In this document: one piece after another, positions 1-5,287 of the stretch
How positions within the stretch are numbered: position 1 is the first letter of the stretch
How the letters are laid out: the number at the start of each line of letters is the position of its first letter
NCBI GenBank assembly: GCA_018725535.1
Contig: QLUS01000107.1
Span: 1-5,333 of the forward strand
Source: Bacillota bacterium
GTDB taxonomy: Bacteria > Bacillota > UBA994
DNA: 5,333 nucleotides
Direction of reading: 5' to 3'
Made by a program: the position numbers and the translations under genes
The notes under the pieces: model-generated
Databases searched by the model: none
Seen by the model: only the letters and a program-made list of their open reading frames with translations
What the model was told of the DNA's origin: nothing

Positions 1-378
1 AAACACAGCGTGTTGCTTGCTAAGCAAACTTTCCTCGAGCAGCGCTTGTTGATTACGTAAACGCTCGCGCCACTCTGCCTCACTTAGGTGCTCTTCACTA
101 AACAGCGGGTCAGGTCGCTTGACCTTTGCTGCCAGCTCGGGGCGCTCCTTGAGAAAGGCAATGATCTGCTCATCGAGGCGGACAATGACCTCCTCTAGGT
201 CAAGCAGCGCACGGCGCTTTTGCCGCGATGGTGCTTGCCTTATGTCGCCCTGCATCTCTGCGAGTTCGCCGTTTAAGCGAAGGAATTTCGCCTCCATATC
301 CGCGTACGCTTGTCGGTCGTCTTTAACACTCAGCTCTGACTTCGGCACGGGACTGCTCGGCTTTTTCTTGGTCGGCAA
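1..378 (-). CDS. Hypothetical charged, helical protein, C-terminus cut off by window edge
   Basis: An open frame of 126 codons runs from a TTG start at 378 off the left edge without a stop, so only the N-terminal part is visible. The TTG start is chosen because AGGAGGGGG (387-395) sits 8 bases upstream; in-frame ATGs at 405 and 399 have no such site and lie at or before the expected transcript start from the -10-like TATACT at 409-414. The N-terminus is basic and proline-rich (MPTKKKPSS). The rest is rich in Glu, Arg, Lys, Leu and Gln with helix-forming spacing, and probably forms coiled-coil-like helices around residues 30-60 and 65-120. No signal peptide or membrane segment is visible. I do not recognise the family and assign no function. 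It lies 77 bases downstream of purA on the same strand, with a possible promoter of its own. That it is coding rests on the uninterrupted frame plus the well-placed ribosome binding site. Confidence 0.7.
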   Translation of the reverse strand, partial: MPTKKKPSSPVPKSELSVKDDRQAYADMEAKFLRLNGELAEMQGDIRQAPSRQKRRALLDLEEVIVRLDEQIIAFLKERPELAAKVKRPDPLFSEEHLSEAEWRERLRNQQALLEESLLSKQHAVF

Positions 379-386
379 CGAAAACA

Positions 387-395
387 CCCCCTCCT
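387..395 (-). promoter_or_regulatory. Shine-Dalgarno that decides a TTG start
   Basis: AGGAGGGGG on the minus strand ends 8 bases before the TTG at 378-376. It selects this TTG over the two upstream in-frame ATG codons, which have no purine-rich site at a usable distance. Confidence 0.65.
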
Positions 396-408
396 GCATG
401 TTCATGGC

Positions 409-414
409 AGTATA
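409..414 (-). promoter_or_regulatory. Possible -10 box for the left-edge gene
   Basis: TATACT on the minus strand matches the sigma-A -10 consensus at 5 of 6 positions and would start transcription about 24 bases before the TTG start codon, leaving room for the ribosome binding site. No good -35 hexamer is found 16-18 bases upstream. That place is instead occupied by the TGTACAG/CTGTACA inverted repeat, so the promoter, if real, may depend on a bound regulator. Confidence 0.35.
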
Positions 415-423
415 TGTGGGAGG

Positions 424-444
424 TGTACAGAGTGAGCCTGTACA
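424..444. promoter_or_regulatory. Perfect 7-base inverted repeat, possible operator
   Basis: TGTACAG (424-430) and CTGTACA (438-444) are perfect inverted copies separated by 7 bases. The inner TGTACA is itself a palindrome, so the site can be read as two TGTACA half-sites 14 bases apart. It lies between the purA stop and the next gene, just upstream of a -10-like TATACT. No run of T follows on the minus strand, so an intrinsic terminator is unlikely. A regulator binding site is the simplest reading, but I cannot name the protein; an RNA hairpin after purA is the alternative. Confidence 0.4.
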
Positions 445-455
445 GTGTCCCGAGC

Positions 456-1730
456 TTACTTGAGAAATGTCGCTTCCCGTTCCGGCCCGACCGAAATAAG
501 TGTGGCCGGGGCGCTGAGGTACCCTTCTATTAGGCGCACATAGTCCTGCGCGGCCTGTGGTAGCGCGGTGATGCTGCGGGCAGCGGAAGTAGGCTGCATC
601 CACCCCGGCAACTCCTCATATACCGGCTCTACACGGTAGAGGTCTGCGGTAAGGGGCATATAGTCTATGCTTTGCCCGTCTAGCTTGTAGCCGACACAGA
701 CTTTAATCGTCGGTAAGCCATCGAGTGTGTCCAGTTTAGTGACGGCAAACTCGGTAAAGCCGTTAAGTTTGGCCGCGAAGCGCAGCGCTGGCGCGTCCAG
801 CCAGCCAATACGCCGCGGACGGCCGGTCGTCGCTCCGTACTCGTGCCCTACCTCTCGCAAGTAGCGCCCCGTTTCGTTATCTTGTTCGGTGGGGAACGGC
901 CCCGCGCCTACACAAGTAGAGAAAGCCTTTACAACTCCGAGCACAGAAGTGATACGCTGCGGGGGTATACCGGCACCCGCACATGCCCCGCCGGGGAGTG
1001 GGTTAGATGAAGTAACATATGGGTAAATCCCCCAGTCAAGGTCGCGCATGGTGCCGAGCTGCCCTTCCAGCAAGACATCTTTGTCTTGGGTGTAGGCATC
1101 TGACAGGAGGCTAAGCGTGTCGCCAATGTAGGGGGATAGTCGCTCGGCATAAGCTCTATACCGCTCCACTATCAGCTCTTTGTCCGCTGCGAGAGGTTCC
1201 CCGTCATATAGCTTGACCAACAATTCGTCACACGCAGTCAATAGCTCACGCAGCTTCGGCTCAAAGCGCCCCCAGTCCTTAAGCTCGCCCATTTGTATGC
1301 CTAAGCGCAAAGCCTTGGCCGCATAGGCGGGTGAAATGCCCCGCAGCGTGGAGCCATGCTTGCGCTCACCCCGGCTCTCCTCGGCCATGCGCTCAAGCCT
1401 AGAATATGAGGGGACAGATAAATGGGCGCGGTCAGAGATGCGTAGCCTGTCTGTGTTGATGTTCCTACTCGCCAGCATATCTAACTCCGTGACTAACTCG
1501 TCAAGGTCAATGACAGTGCCCGTGCCGATGATATTCACAGCCCGTGGGTTAAAGATGCCACACGGCACGAGATGCAAGGCAAATTTGCCGTGCTCGTTAA
1601 CTACGGTGTGACCGGCATTCGCTCCGCCTTGGTACCGCACAACGTAGTCGGCATACTGCGCCAGCAAATCGACTATTTTGCCCTTTCCTTCGTCACCCCA
1701 CTGTGCGCCTACAACTGCTCTTATCGGCAT
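456..1730 (-). CDS. purA: Adenylosuccinate synthetase (PurA), divergent Clostridia-type
   Basis: Cytosolic enzyme that joins aspartate to IMP using GTP to give adenylosuccinate, the first committed step from IMP to AMP. The 424-residue product is of normal length. Visible motifs: the phosphate loop GAQWGDEGKGK at 8-18 with catalytic Asp13, the GGANAGHT segment with His41, the IMP-contact loop GSTLRGISPAY at 126-136 followed by Arg142 (the expected partner-subunit IMP contact), EGQLGT at 222-227, YPYVTSSN at 236-243, the aspartate loop TTGRPRR at 301-307, the guanine-specificity TKLD at 331-334, and SVGPER near the C-terminus. The ATG at 1730 is chosen because GAAGGGAG (1740-1747) sits 9 bases upstream and the protein then begins directly before the P-loop strand; an in-frame ATG at 1775 would add 15 unconserved residues. 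Two IMP loops differ from the E. coli pattern (GTTGRGIG and EGAQG), so Leu225 stands where E. coli has Gln224. I recall the GQLG form from other Clostridia. No purine riboswitch is visible upstream. Confidence 0.95.
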   Translation of the reverse strand: MPIRAVVGAQWGDEGKGKIVDLLAQYADYVVRYQGGANAGHTVVNEHGKFALHLVPCGIFNPRAVNIIGTGTVIDLDELVTELDMLASRNINTDRLRISDRAHLSVPSYSRLERMAEESRGERKHGSTLRGISPAYAAKALRLGIQMGELKDWGRFEPKLRELLTACDELLVKLYDGEPLAADKELIVERYRAYAERLSPYIGDTLSLLSDAYTQDKDVLLEGQLGTMRDLDWGIYPYVTSSNPLPGGACAGAGIPPQRITSVLGVVKAFSTCVGAGPFPTEQDNETGRYLREVGHEYGATTGRPRRIGWLDAPALRFAAKLNGFTEFAVTKLDTLDGLPTIKVCVGYKLDGQSIDYMPLTADLYRVEPVYEELPGWMQPTSAARSITALPQAAQDYVRLIEGYLSAPATLISVGPEREATFLK

Positions 1731-1739
1731 CGGGGAACA

Positions 1740-1747
1740 CTCCCTTC
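1740..1747 (-). promoter_or_regulatory. Shine-Dalgarno of purA
   Basis: GAAGGGAG on the minus strand, 9 bases before the ATG at 1730. It decides the purA start in favour of this ATG over the in-frame ATG at 1775. Confidence 0.6.
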
Positions 1748-1781
1748 GTTTGTTTGGTCGGTTAGAGTGGCACATAGCACA

Positions 1782-1805
1782 GGCGCATGGAAGAGGAAGT
1801 GCGCC
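1782..1805. repeat. Short inverted repeat in the purA leader
   Basis: GGCGCA (1782-1787) and TGCGCC (1800-1805) are perfect inverted copies around a 12-base loop. A transcript entering purA could fold a 6-pair GC-rich stem here. No T run follows, so it is not an intrinsic terminator. A chance origin is quite possible for arms this short. Confidence 0.3.
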
Positions 1806-1943
1806 GAGTGCTCAGTGCTCAGTAGCTTGTCACTCGTCGCTCGGCGCGTGTCGCTAAGGGGCTGGCGGCTCACCGCTCAAAGCTCAAGGCTGTCAGCGGA
1901 AAGCGGATAGCGGACAGCGGACAGCGGATAGCGGATAGCGGAT
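1803..1943. repeat. Degenerate heptamer array filling most of the glnS-purA spacer
   Basis: Seven-base periodicity is seen throughout. A GC dinucleotide starts at 1803, 1810, 1817, 1825, 1839, 1846, 1853, 1861, 1868, 1875, 1882, 1889 and then every 7 bases to 1938, with only two 8-base steps and one unit (1831-1837) reading AC instead. The units drift from GCTCAGT (two perfect copies) through CGCTCGG, CGCTAAG, CGCTCAA and AGCTCAA to AGCGGAN. The last seven units (1895-1943) are perfect AGCGGA plus a variable seventh base (A, T, C, C, T, T, T). No open frame or RNA gene is supported here. Heptanucleotide tandem repeats of this kind are known from heterocystous cyanobacteria (STRR sequences); any relation is not shown. 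Confidence 0.85.
1860..1943 (+). repeat. Left copy of the inverted module flanking glnS
   Basis: Read on the plus strand, this copy begins with GGCTGGCGGCTCAC (1860-1873), continues with three GCT-type heptads (1874-1894), then seven AGCGGAN units (1895-1943). The same order of elements is found in inverted orientation at 3703-3765. The opening 14 bases match that copy at 11 positions. A further near-copy, CTAGCGGCTCAC, lies at 1950-1961 and overlaps the glnS stop codon by one base. Confidence 0.7.
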
Positions 1944-1960
1944 CGCCCCCTAGCGGCTCA

Positions 1961-3652
1961 CTACCCGCGCGCCCAAGTATCCTTTAGTCCGACGATGCGG
2001 TTAAACACCAGTCGACCGTTAGCTTGACATTCTGGGTCGGCGTAGAAGTAGCCTTGGCGCAGGAATTGATACCTACTGCCCGGCACGGCAGCAGCAATGG
2101 ACGGTTCCACCTTGCAGTCGTCAAGTACGACGAGCGAACTGGGGTTAAGGTGAATCATAAAATCCCCCTCGCCTGCGTCCCCAAGGTCTGCTTGGCTAAA
2201 TAAATTATCGTACAGACGCACTTCTGCCTCCACTGCATGGGGAGCAGACACCCAGTGCGAAGTCCCCTTTACTTTGCGCCCGCTTTGTTCGCCCCCGCTT
2301 TTGCTCAAGGGGTCATAAGTACAGCGAAGTTCAGTGATCTCTCCGGTATCCGGGTCCTTGACCACGCGCTCGCAGCGAATTATGTAGGCCCCTTTAAGGC
2401 GCACCTCGCCGCCTAGTGTCAAACGGTGGAACTTCTTAGCAGGCACCTCCATAAAGTCTTCCTGCTCGATGTATATTTCCCGGGAAAAGGGAACCAAGCG
2501 CGTCCCGGACTGTGGGTCCTCCGGGTTGTTCCCGACTTCTAGCCACTCTACTTGCCCTTCGGGGTAGTTCTCTAGAACTAACTTAAGCGGTCTAAGCACT
2601 GCCATAACACGCGGCGCTTTGGCGTTAAGTTCTTCACGGATGCAATGCTCAAGTAGGGCTAAGTCCATGACGACGTTCTTCCGGGCTACGCCGCACAGCC
2701 CACAAAACGCGCGGATGGCAGATGGCGTATACCCTCGGCGGCGAAGTCCGGCAATGGTCGGCATGCGAGGATCATCCCAGCTAGCCACATGCCCTTCTTC
2801 CACCAGACGCCTGAGCTTCCGCTTGCTCATCACTGTGTAAGACAAGCTCACGCGGCCAAACTCCGTTTGCTGCGGGCGACCGCTGGCAGGAAACGCATGT
2901 CCCATGTGCTCCACAACCCAGTCGTAGAGCGGGCGGTGGTCCGCGTACTCGAGCGAACACAGGGAATGCGTGATGTTCTCGAGGTAATCGCCAATGGGAT
3001 GCGCATAATCGTACATGGGGTAGATACACCAAGTACCCCCTGTGCGGTGATGGTGCGCGTGACGAATGCGATAGAGCGCAGGGTCGCGCATGTTCAGGTT
3101 CGGGCTCTGCATATCTATTTTGGCGCGCAGAGTGCGGCTGCCGTCCGGAAACTCCCCGCGGCGCATGCGCGCAAACAGATCCAGATTCTCCTGGACTGCT
3201 CTGTTGCGATAGGGGCTCTCCCTCCCCGGTTCAGTGAGAGTGCCGCGGTACTCACGCATCTCCGGAGCTGTAAGGTCATCAACGTAAGCTAATCCCTGTT
3301 CAATAAGGTACACGGCAAACTGGTACTTTTGTTCAAAGTAATCGGAGGCGAAAAAGAGCCTGTCCTCCCAGTCAGCTCCTAGCCACTTGACATCGGCCAT
3401 AATCGAGTCTACGAACTCCTGTTCCTCTTTCAAGGGGTTGGTGTCGTCAAAGCGCAGGTTGAACTTGCCCCCGTAGCTTAATGCTAGGTGGTAGTTCAAG
3501 TTAACGGCAAAGGCATGGCCGATATGCAGCCACCCGTTTGGCTCAGGCGGAAAGCGTGTATGTACTCTGCCGCCGTTCTTCCCTTGGGCAATGTCGTCGT
3601 TGATGATGTCCTTGATAAAGTTGTTGGCGGCGTCAGGGTTAATGCTAGTCAT
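1961..3652 (-). CDS. glnS: Glutaminyl-tRNA synthetase
   Basis: Cytosolic class I aminoacyl-tRNA synthetase that charges tRNA-Gln directly with glutamine using ATP. The product has 563 residues against 554 in E. coli and aligns along its full length by recollection of that protein. Visible landmarks: the ATP-site signature FPPEPNGWLHIGH at 34-46, the RFDDTNP segment at 67-73, REYRGTL at 133-139, the CIYPMYDYAH pocket around 209-218 with Tyr214, and the second ATP loop VMSKRKL at 274-280, the GlnRS form of KMSKS, which with DDPRMPTI separates it from GluRS. The C-terminal half (about 345-555) is the two-barrel anticodon-binding region, with KVKGTSHWVSA at 460-470 and the closing VFNRIVGLKDTWA. 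The ATG is supported by GGAGGTGA (3659-3666) 6 bases upstream. No T-box leader is visible. Most Bacillota lack glnS and use GatCAB instead, so horizontal origin is plausible. Both flanking spacers are heptamer arrays with modules in inverted orientation. Confidence 0.96.
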   Translation of the reverse strand: MTSINPDAANNFIKDIINDDIAQGKNGGRVHTRFPPEPNGWLHIGHAFAVNLNYHLALSYGGKFNLRFDDTNPLKEEQEFVDSIMADVKWLGADWEDRLFFASDYFEQKYQFAVYLIEQGLAYVDDLTAPEMREYRGTLTEPGRESPYRNRAVQENLDLFARMRRGEFPDGSRTLRAKIDMQSPNLNMRDPALYRIRHAHHHRTGGTWCIYPMYDYAHPIGDYLENITHSLCSLEYADHRPLYDWVVEHMGHAFPASGRPQQTEFGRVSLSYTVMSKRKLRRLVEEGHVASWDDPRMPTIAGLRRRGYTPSAIRAFCGLCGVARKNVVMDLALLEHCIREELNAKAPRVMAVLRPLKLVLENYPEGQVEWLEVGNNPEDPQSGTRLVPFSREIYIEQEDFMEVPAKKFHRLTLGGEVRLKGAYIIRCERVVKDPDTGEITELRCTYDPLSKSGGEQSGRKVKGTSHWVSAPHAVEAEVRLYDNLFSQADLGDAGEGDFMIHLNPSSLVVLDDCKVEPSIAAAVPGSRYQFLRQGYFYADPECQANGRLVFNRIVGLKDTWARG

Positions 3653-3653
3653 A

Positions 3654-3666
3654 GGAGGTCACCTCC
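3654..3666 (-). promoter_or_regulatory. Self-complementary Shine-Dalgarno of glnS
   Basis: The minus strand reads GGAGGTGACCTCC, a 13-base palindrome around one central base. GGAGGTGA is a near-perfect ribosome binding site ending 6 bases before the ATG, and the following CCTCC equals the core of the 16S anti-Shine-Dalgarno. A 5-pair GGAGG/CCTCC stem with a 3-base loop could mask the site. Whether it does so in the cell is inference. Confidence 0.55.
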
Positions 3667-3764
3667 GCATTAATCGTGAATCATGAATCATGAACTGGGG
3701 CTATCCACTTTCCGCTGTCCGCTTTCCGCTGTCCGCTGTCCGCTGTAAGCCGTCAGCCGCTAAC
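3667..3764. repeat. Heptamer array filling the oxidoreductase-glnS spacer
   Basis: Fourteen consecutive seven-base units without a phase slip. On the plus strand the first four end in AA (TCATGAA twice plus two variants, 3667-3694). The next ten all end in C, at 3701 and then every 7 bases to 3764, and include TTTCCGC and TGTCCGC units. The array begins at the last base before the glnS ribosome binding site and runs into the final codons and stop of the oxidoreductase. No gene, terminator or T-box is seen in it. Confidence 0.85.
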
Positions 3765-3765
3765 C
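3703..3765 (-). repeat. Right copy of the inverted module flanking glnS
   Basis: Read on the minus strand from 3765, it starts with GGTTAGCGGCTGAC (3752-3765), then one GCT-type heptad (GGCTTAC), five perfect AGCGGAN units (3710-3744) and one decayed unit AGTGGAT (3703-3709). This is the same order as the copy at 1860-1943 in opposite orientation, with fewer units. Confidence 0.7.
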
Positions 3766-5147
3766 CTCTCTGCCAGTACGCGGCCGACGTGCACGCCGCT
3801 GGCGCTGGCTTGGGATAGGCCCCGCGTCACACCGGCGCCGTCGCCAATGGCAAACAGGCCTTTGACATCAGTCTCTAGCTCGGGTGATAGACGCAGGCGC
3901 GAGCTGTAGAACTTAACTTCCACGCCGTAGAGCAAAGTATCGTCATTAGCCGTGCCGGGGGCGAGCTTGTCTAGCGCGTAAATCATCTCTATGATGTTAT
4001 CGAGATGGCGTTTAGGCAGGACCAAGCTTAAATCACCGGGAGTCGCAGCCAGAGTAGGCTTAGTAAAGCATTGCCCTAAACGGTGCTCGTTCGTCCGCCG
4101 GCCCCGCATAAGGTCACCAAAGCGCTGCACCAAAGCTCCACCTCCCAGCATGTTGGAAAAAGAGGCGATGCGCTTGCCGTACTGGTGAGGCTCGTTAAAG
4201 GGATGAGTAAAGCGGTTGCTCACCAGTAACGCAAAATTGGTGTTGTGACTGTGAAGCGCCGGATCACGGAAGCTATGCCCATTGACGGTGATTATGCCAT
4301 CGGTATTCTCGGTAACCACAAACCCATGCGGATTCATGCAAAAAGTGCGCACCGAATCCCCGTACTGCTTAGTACGGTAAACTAATTTCGCTTCATAGAC
4401 CTCGTCGGTAATGTGGCTAAAAACTTCATAGGGGAGTTCGACCCGCACGCCTACATCAACTTGATTGTTGTAAAGATCAAGACCTAAAGCTTTACATTGT
4501 GTTGCAAACCACTCTGCCCCGGCGCGTCCCGGCGCGGCGATAACAAAATCTGCGAAAACCGTGCGAGGACTTTCGCTGTGCGGTGCAACCGTCAAGAGAA
4601 AGCCGCCATCCTTAGGTTCAATTGTAGTCACCGGGGAGTTAAAGTGCATGCCTATGTGCGGGAGAAGAAAGCGATGCAGCTCTCCTAGAATGCGCAGATT
4701 GTTCTCCGTTCCAAGGTGCCGCACGGTAGCCTGCAGCAAATGCAGGTCAAAAGCCAGTGCCTGTTTGCGCAAAGCGCTGCCTTTAGTGGTGTACAACTCG
4801 CGCGGCGCTCCAAACTGTAAATTCATGTTGTCTACGTACTCGATAAGTTCAAGTACGTCTTGCTCCGGCAAGAACTCCTGCAGCCACCCGCCAAACTCTG
4901 TGGTGAGGTTATACTTGCCGTCAGAGAATGCGCCTGCGCCGCCAAACCCCCGCATAATGTCGCAGGGCACACACCCCACGCACTGCGTGACCTTACGCGC
5001 GGCAATAGGGCAACTGCGCTCGGCTAGGTCTGCCCCGGCTTCTAACATGACCACGCGCAACCCCTCGCGGCGAGTCAAGAGTTCAAAGGCCGCAAAAATG
5101 CCCGCCGGGCCTCCCCCGATTATAGCTACGTTTACGCGCTCCTGCAC
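3753..5147 (-). CDS. FAD-dependent oxidoreductase, COG2509-like
   Basis: A soluble flavoprotein of the two-dinucleotide-binding-fold superfamily. Its substrate is unknown, and so is that of the family as I know it. Numbered from the GTG at 5147 (464 residues): Rossmann FAD-binding GGGPAG at 11-16 with the ribose-binding acidic residue Glu36 in VVMLEAG, then Cys46, a CVGCVPC motif with cysteines 56, 59 and 62, FGGAGAFSDGK at 68-78, an APGRAG turn near 205-210, the segment FCMNPHG around 269-275, and the second FAD-contact motif FAIGDGAG at 432-439 followed by GLSQASASG. The C-x2-C-x2-C cluster next to FGGAGAFSDGK is typical of this family and may hold a metal or take part in redox chemistry, which is inference. 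Start choice: AAGGAG (5156-5161) lies 8 bases before the GTG at 5147; a GTG three codons earlier (5156) overlaps that site and is less likely. The last codons and stop fall inside the heptamer array. It is the first gene after a good promoter. Confidence 0.88.
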   Translation of the reverse strand: MQERVNVAIIGGGPAGIFAAFELLTRREGLRVVMLEAGADLAERSCPIAARKVTQCVGCVPCDIMRGFGGAGAFSDGKYNLTTEFGGWLQEFLPEQDVLELIEYVDNMNLQFGAPRELYTTKGSALRKQALAFDLHLLQATVRHLGTENNLRILGELHRFLLPHIGMHFNSPVTTIEPKDGGFLLTVAPHSESPRTVFADFVIAAPGRAGAEWFATQCKALGLDLYNNQVDVGVRVELPYEVFSHITDEVYEAKLVYRTKQYGDSVRTFCMNPHGFVVTENTDGIITVNGHSFRDPALHSHNTNFALLVSNRFTHPFNEPHQYGKRIASFSNMLGGGALVQRFGDLMRGRRTNEHRLGQCFTKPTLAATPGDLSLVLPKRHLDNIIEMIYALDKLAPGTANDDTLLYGVEVKFYSSRLRLSPELETDVKGLFAIGDGAGVTRGLSQASASGVHVGRVLAERVSG

Positions 5148-5155
5148 CGATGCCA

Positions 5156-5161
5156 CTCCTT
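5156..5161 (-). promoter_or_regulatory. Shine-Dalgarno deciding the oxidoreductase start
   Basis: AAGGAG on the minus strand ends 8 bases before the GTG at 5147-5145 and overlaps the earlier in-frame GTG at 5156-5154, so the later GTG is the better start. AGGTG a little further upstream could weakly serve the earlier one. Confidence 0.55.
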
Positions 5162-5179
5162 ACTACACCTTCCACAGGG

Positions 5180-5208
5180 ATTGTAGCATTAGTTGGGGTG
5201 CGCTTCAA
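5180..5208 (-). promoter_or_regulatory. Sigma-A-type promoter upstream of the oxidoreductase
   Basis: On the minus strand, TTGAAG (5203-5208) and TACAAT (5180-5185) are separated by exactly 17 bases, and TGC directly before the -10 box gives an extended -10 element. The -10 box matches consensus at 5 of 6 positions and the -35 box at 4 of 6. Transcription would start near 5173, leaving a leader of about 25 bases. It probably drives the oxidoreductase and may read on into glnS and purA. Confidence 0.6.
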
Positions 5209-5223
5209 CTTCTAGCGGAGGAC

Positions 5224-5249
5224 GGAACGATGGGAACGATGGAACGATG
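5224..5249. repeat. Three tandem GGAACGATG copies
   Basis: GGAACGATG occurs at 5224-5232, 5233-5241 and 5241-5249, the last two sharing one base. It runs straight into GGGGACGG. The tract lies upstream of the oxidoreductase promoter and resembles intergenic repeat DNA rather than coding sequence. Confidence 0.75.
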
Positions 5250-5287
5250 GGGACGGTTCTTTTTGGAGCAAGAAGCGGTTCCTTTTG
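5249..5287. repeat. GGGGACGGTTCTTTTTG tract with a 22-base-spaced partial copy
   Basis: CGGTTCTTTTTG (5254-5265) is repeated as CGGTTCCTTTTG (5276-5287), 11 of 12 bases matching, 22 bases apart. From memory, GGGGACGGTTCTTTTTG-like sequences are scattered through many Bacillota genomes and often lie near REP-associated (Y1, IS200-like) transposase genes; no transposase is visible here. The remaining bases to 5333 hold nothing I can assign with confidence. Confidence 0.5.

Noticed and set aside
424..444. TGTACAG hairpin considered as the purA terminator
   Set aside because: The stem is AT-mixed, only 7 pairs long, and not followed by a T run on the minus strand.
119..463. Plus-strand open frame of 114 codons at the left
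   Set aside because: It is antisense to the left-edge gene, is rich in Ser and Arg as expected for a shadow frame, and its opposite strand has the better ribosome site and amino-acid composition.
1731..1775. Longer purA start with 15 extra residues
   Set aside because: The extra residues are not part of PurA proteins, and a good ribosome site stands 9 bases before the ATG at 1730.
1572..1910. 112-codon plus-strand open frame crossing the purA start and the spacer
   Set aside because: It is antisense to the purA N-terminus and then translates the heptamer array; no ribosome binding site and no family resemblance.
1895..1943. AGCGGAN repeats considered as a CRISPR array
   Set aside because: Units are seven bases with no spacers between them, far below CRISPR repeat length, and no cas gene is present.
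2789..3292. 167-codon plus-strand open frame opposite glnS
   Set aside because: It lies entirely antisense to well-conserved GlnRS coding sequence, has no ribosome binding site or recognisable motif, and is explained by GC-rich codon use of the real gene.
3659..3691. Ten-codon upstream open frame in the glnS leader, ending in the TGA of GGAGGTGA
   Set aside because: It has no ribosome binding site, is made of heptad repeat sequence, and its overlap with the glnS ribosome site is likely a by-product of that sequence.
3653..3752. T-box riboswitch looked for upstream of glnS
   Set aside because: No T-box core sequence, no antiterminator and no terminator are found in the 100-base leader, which is fully occupied by heptads and the ribosome binding site.
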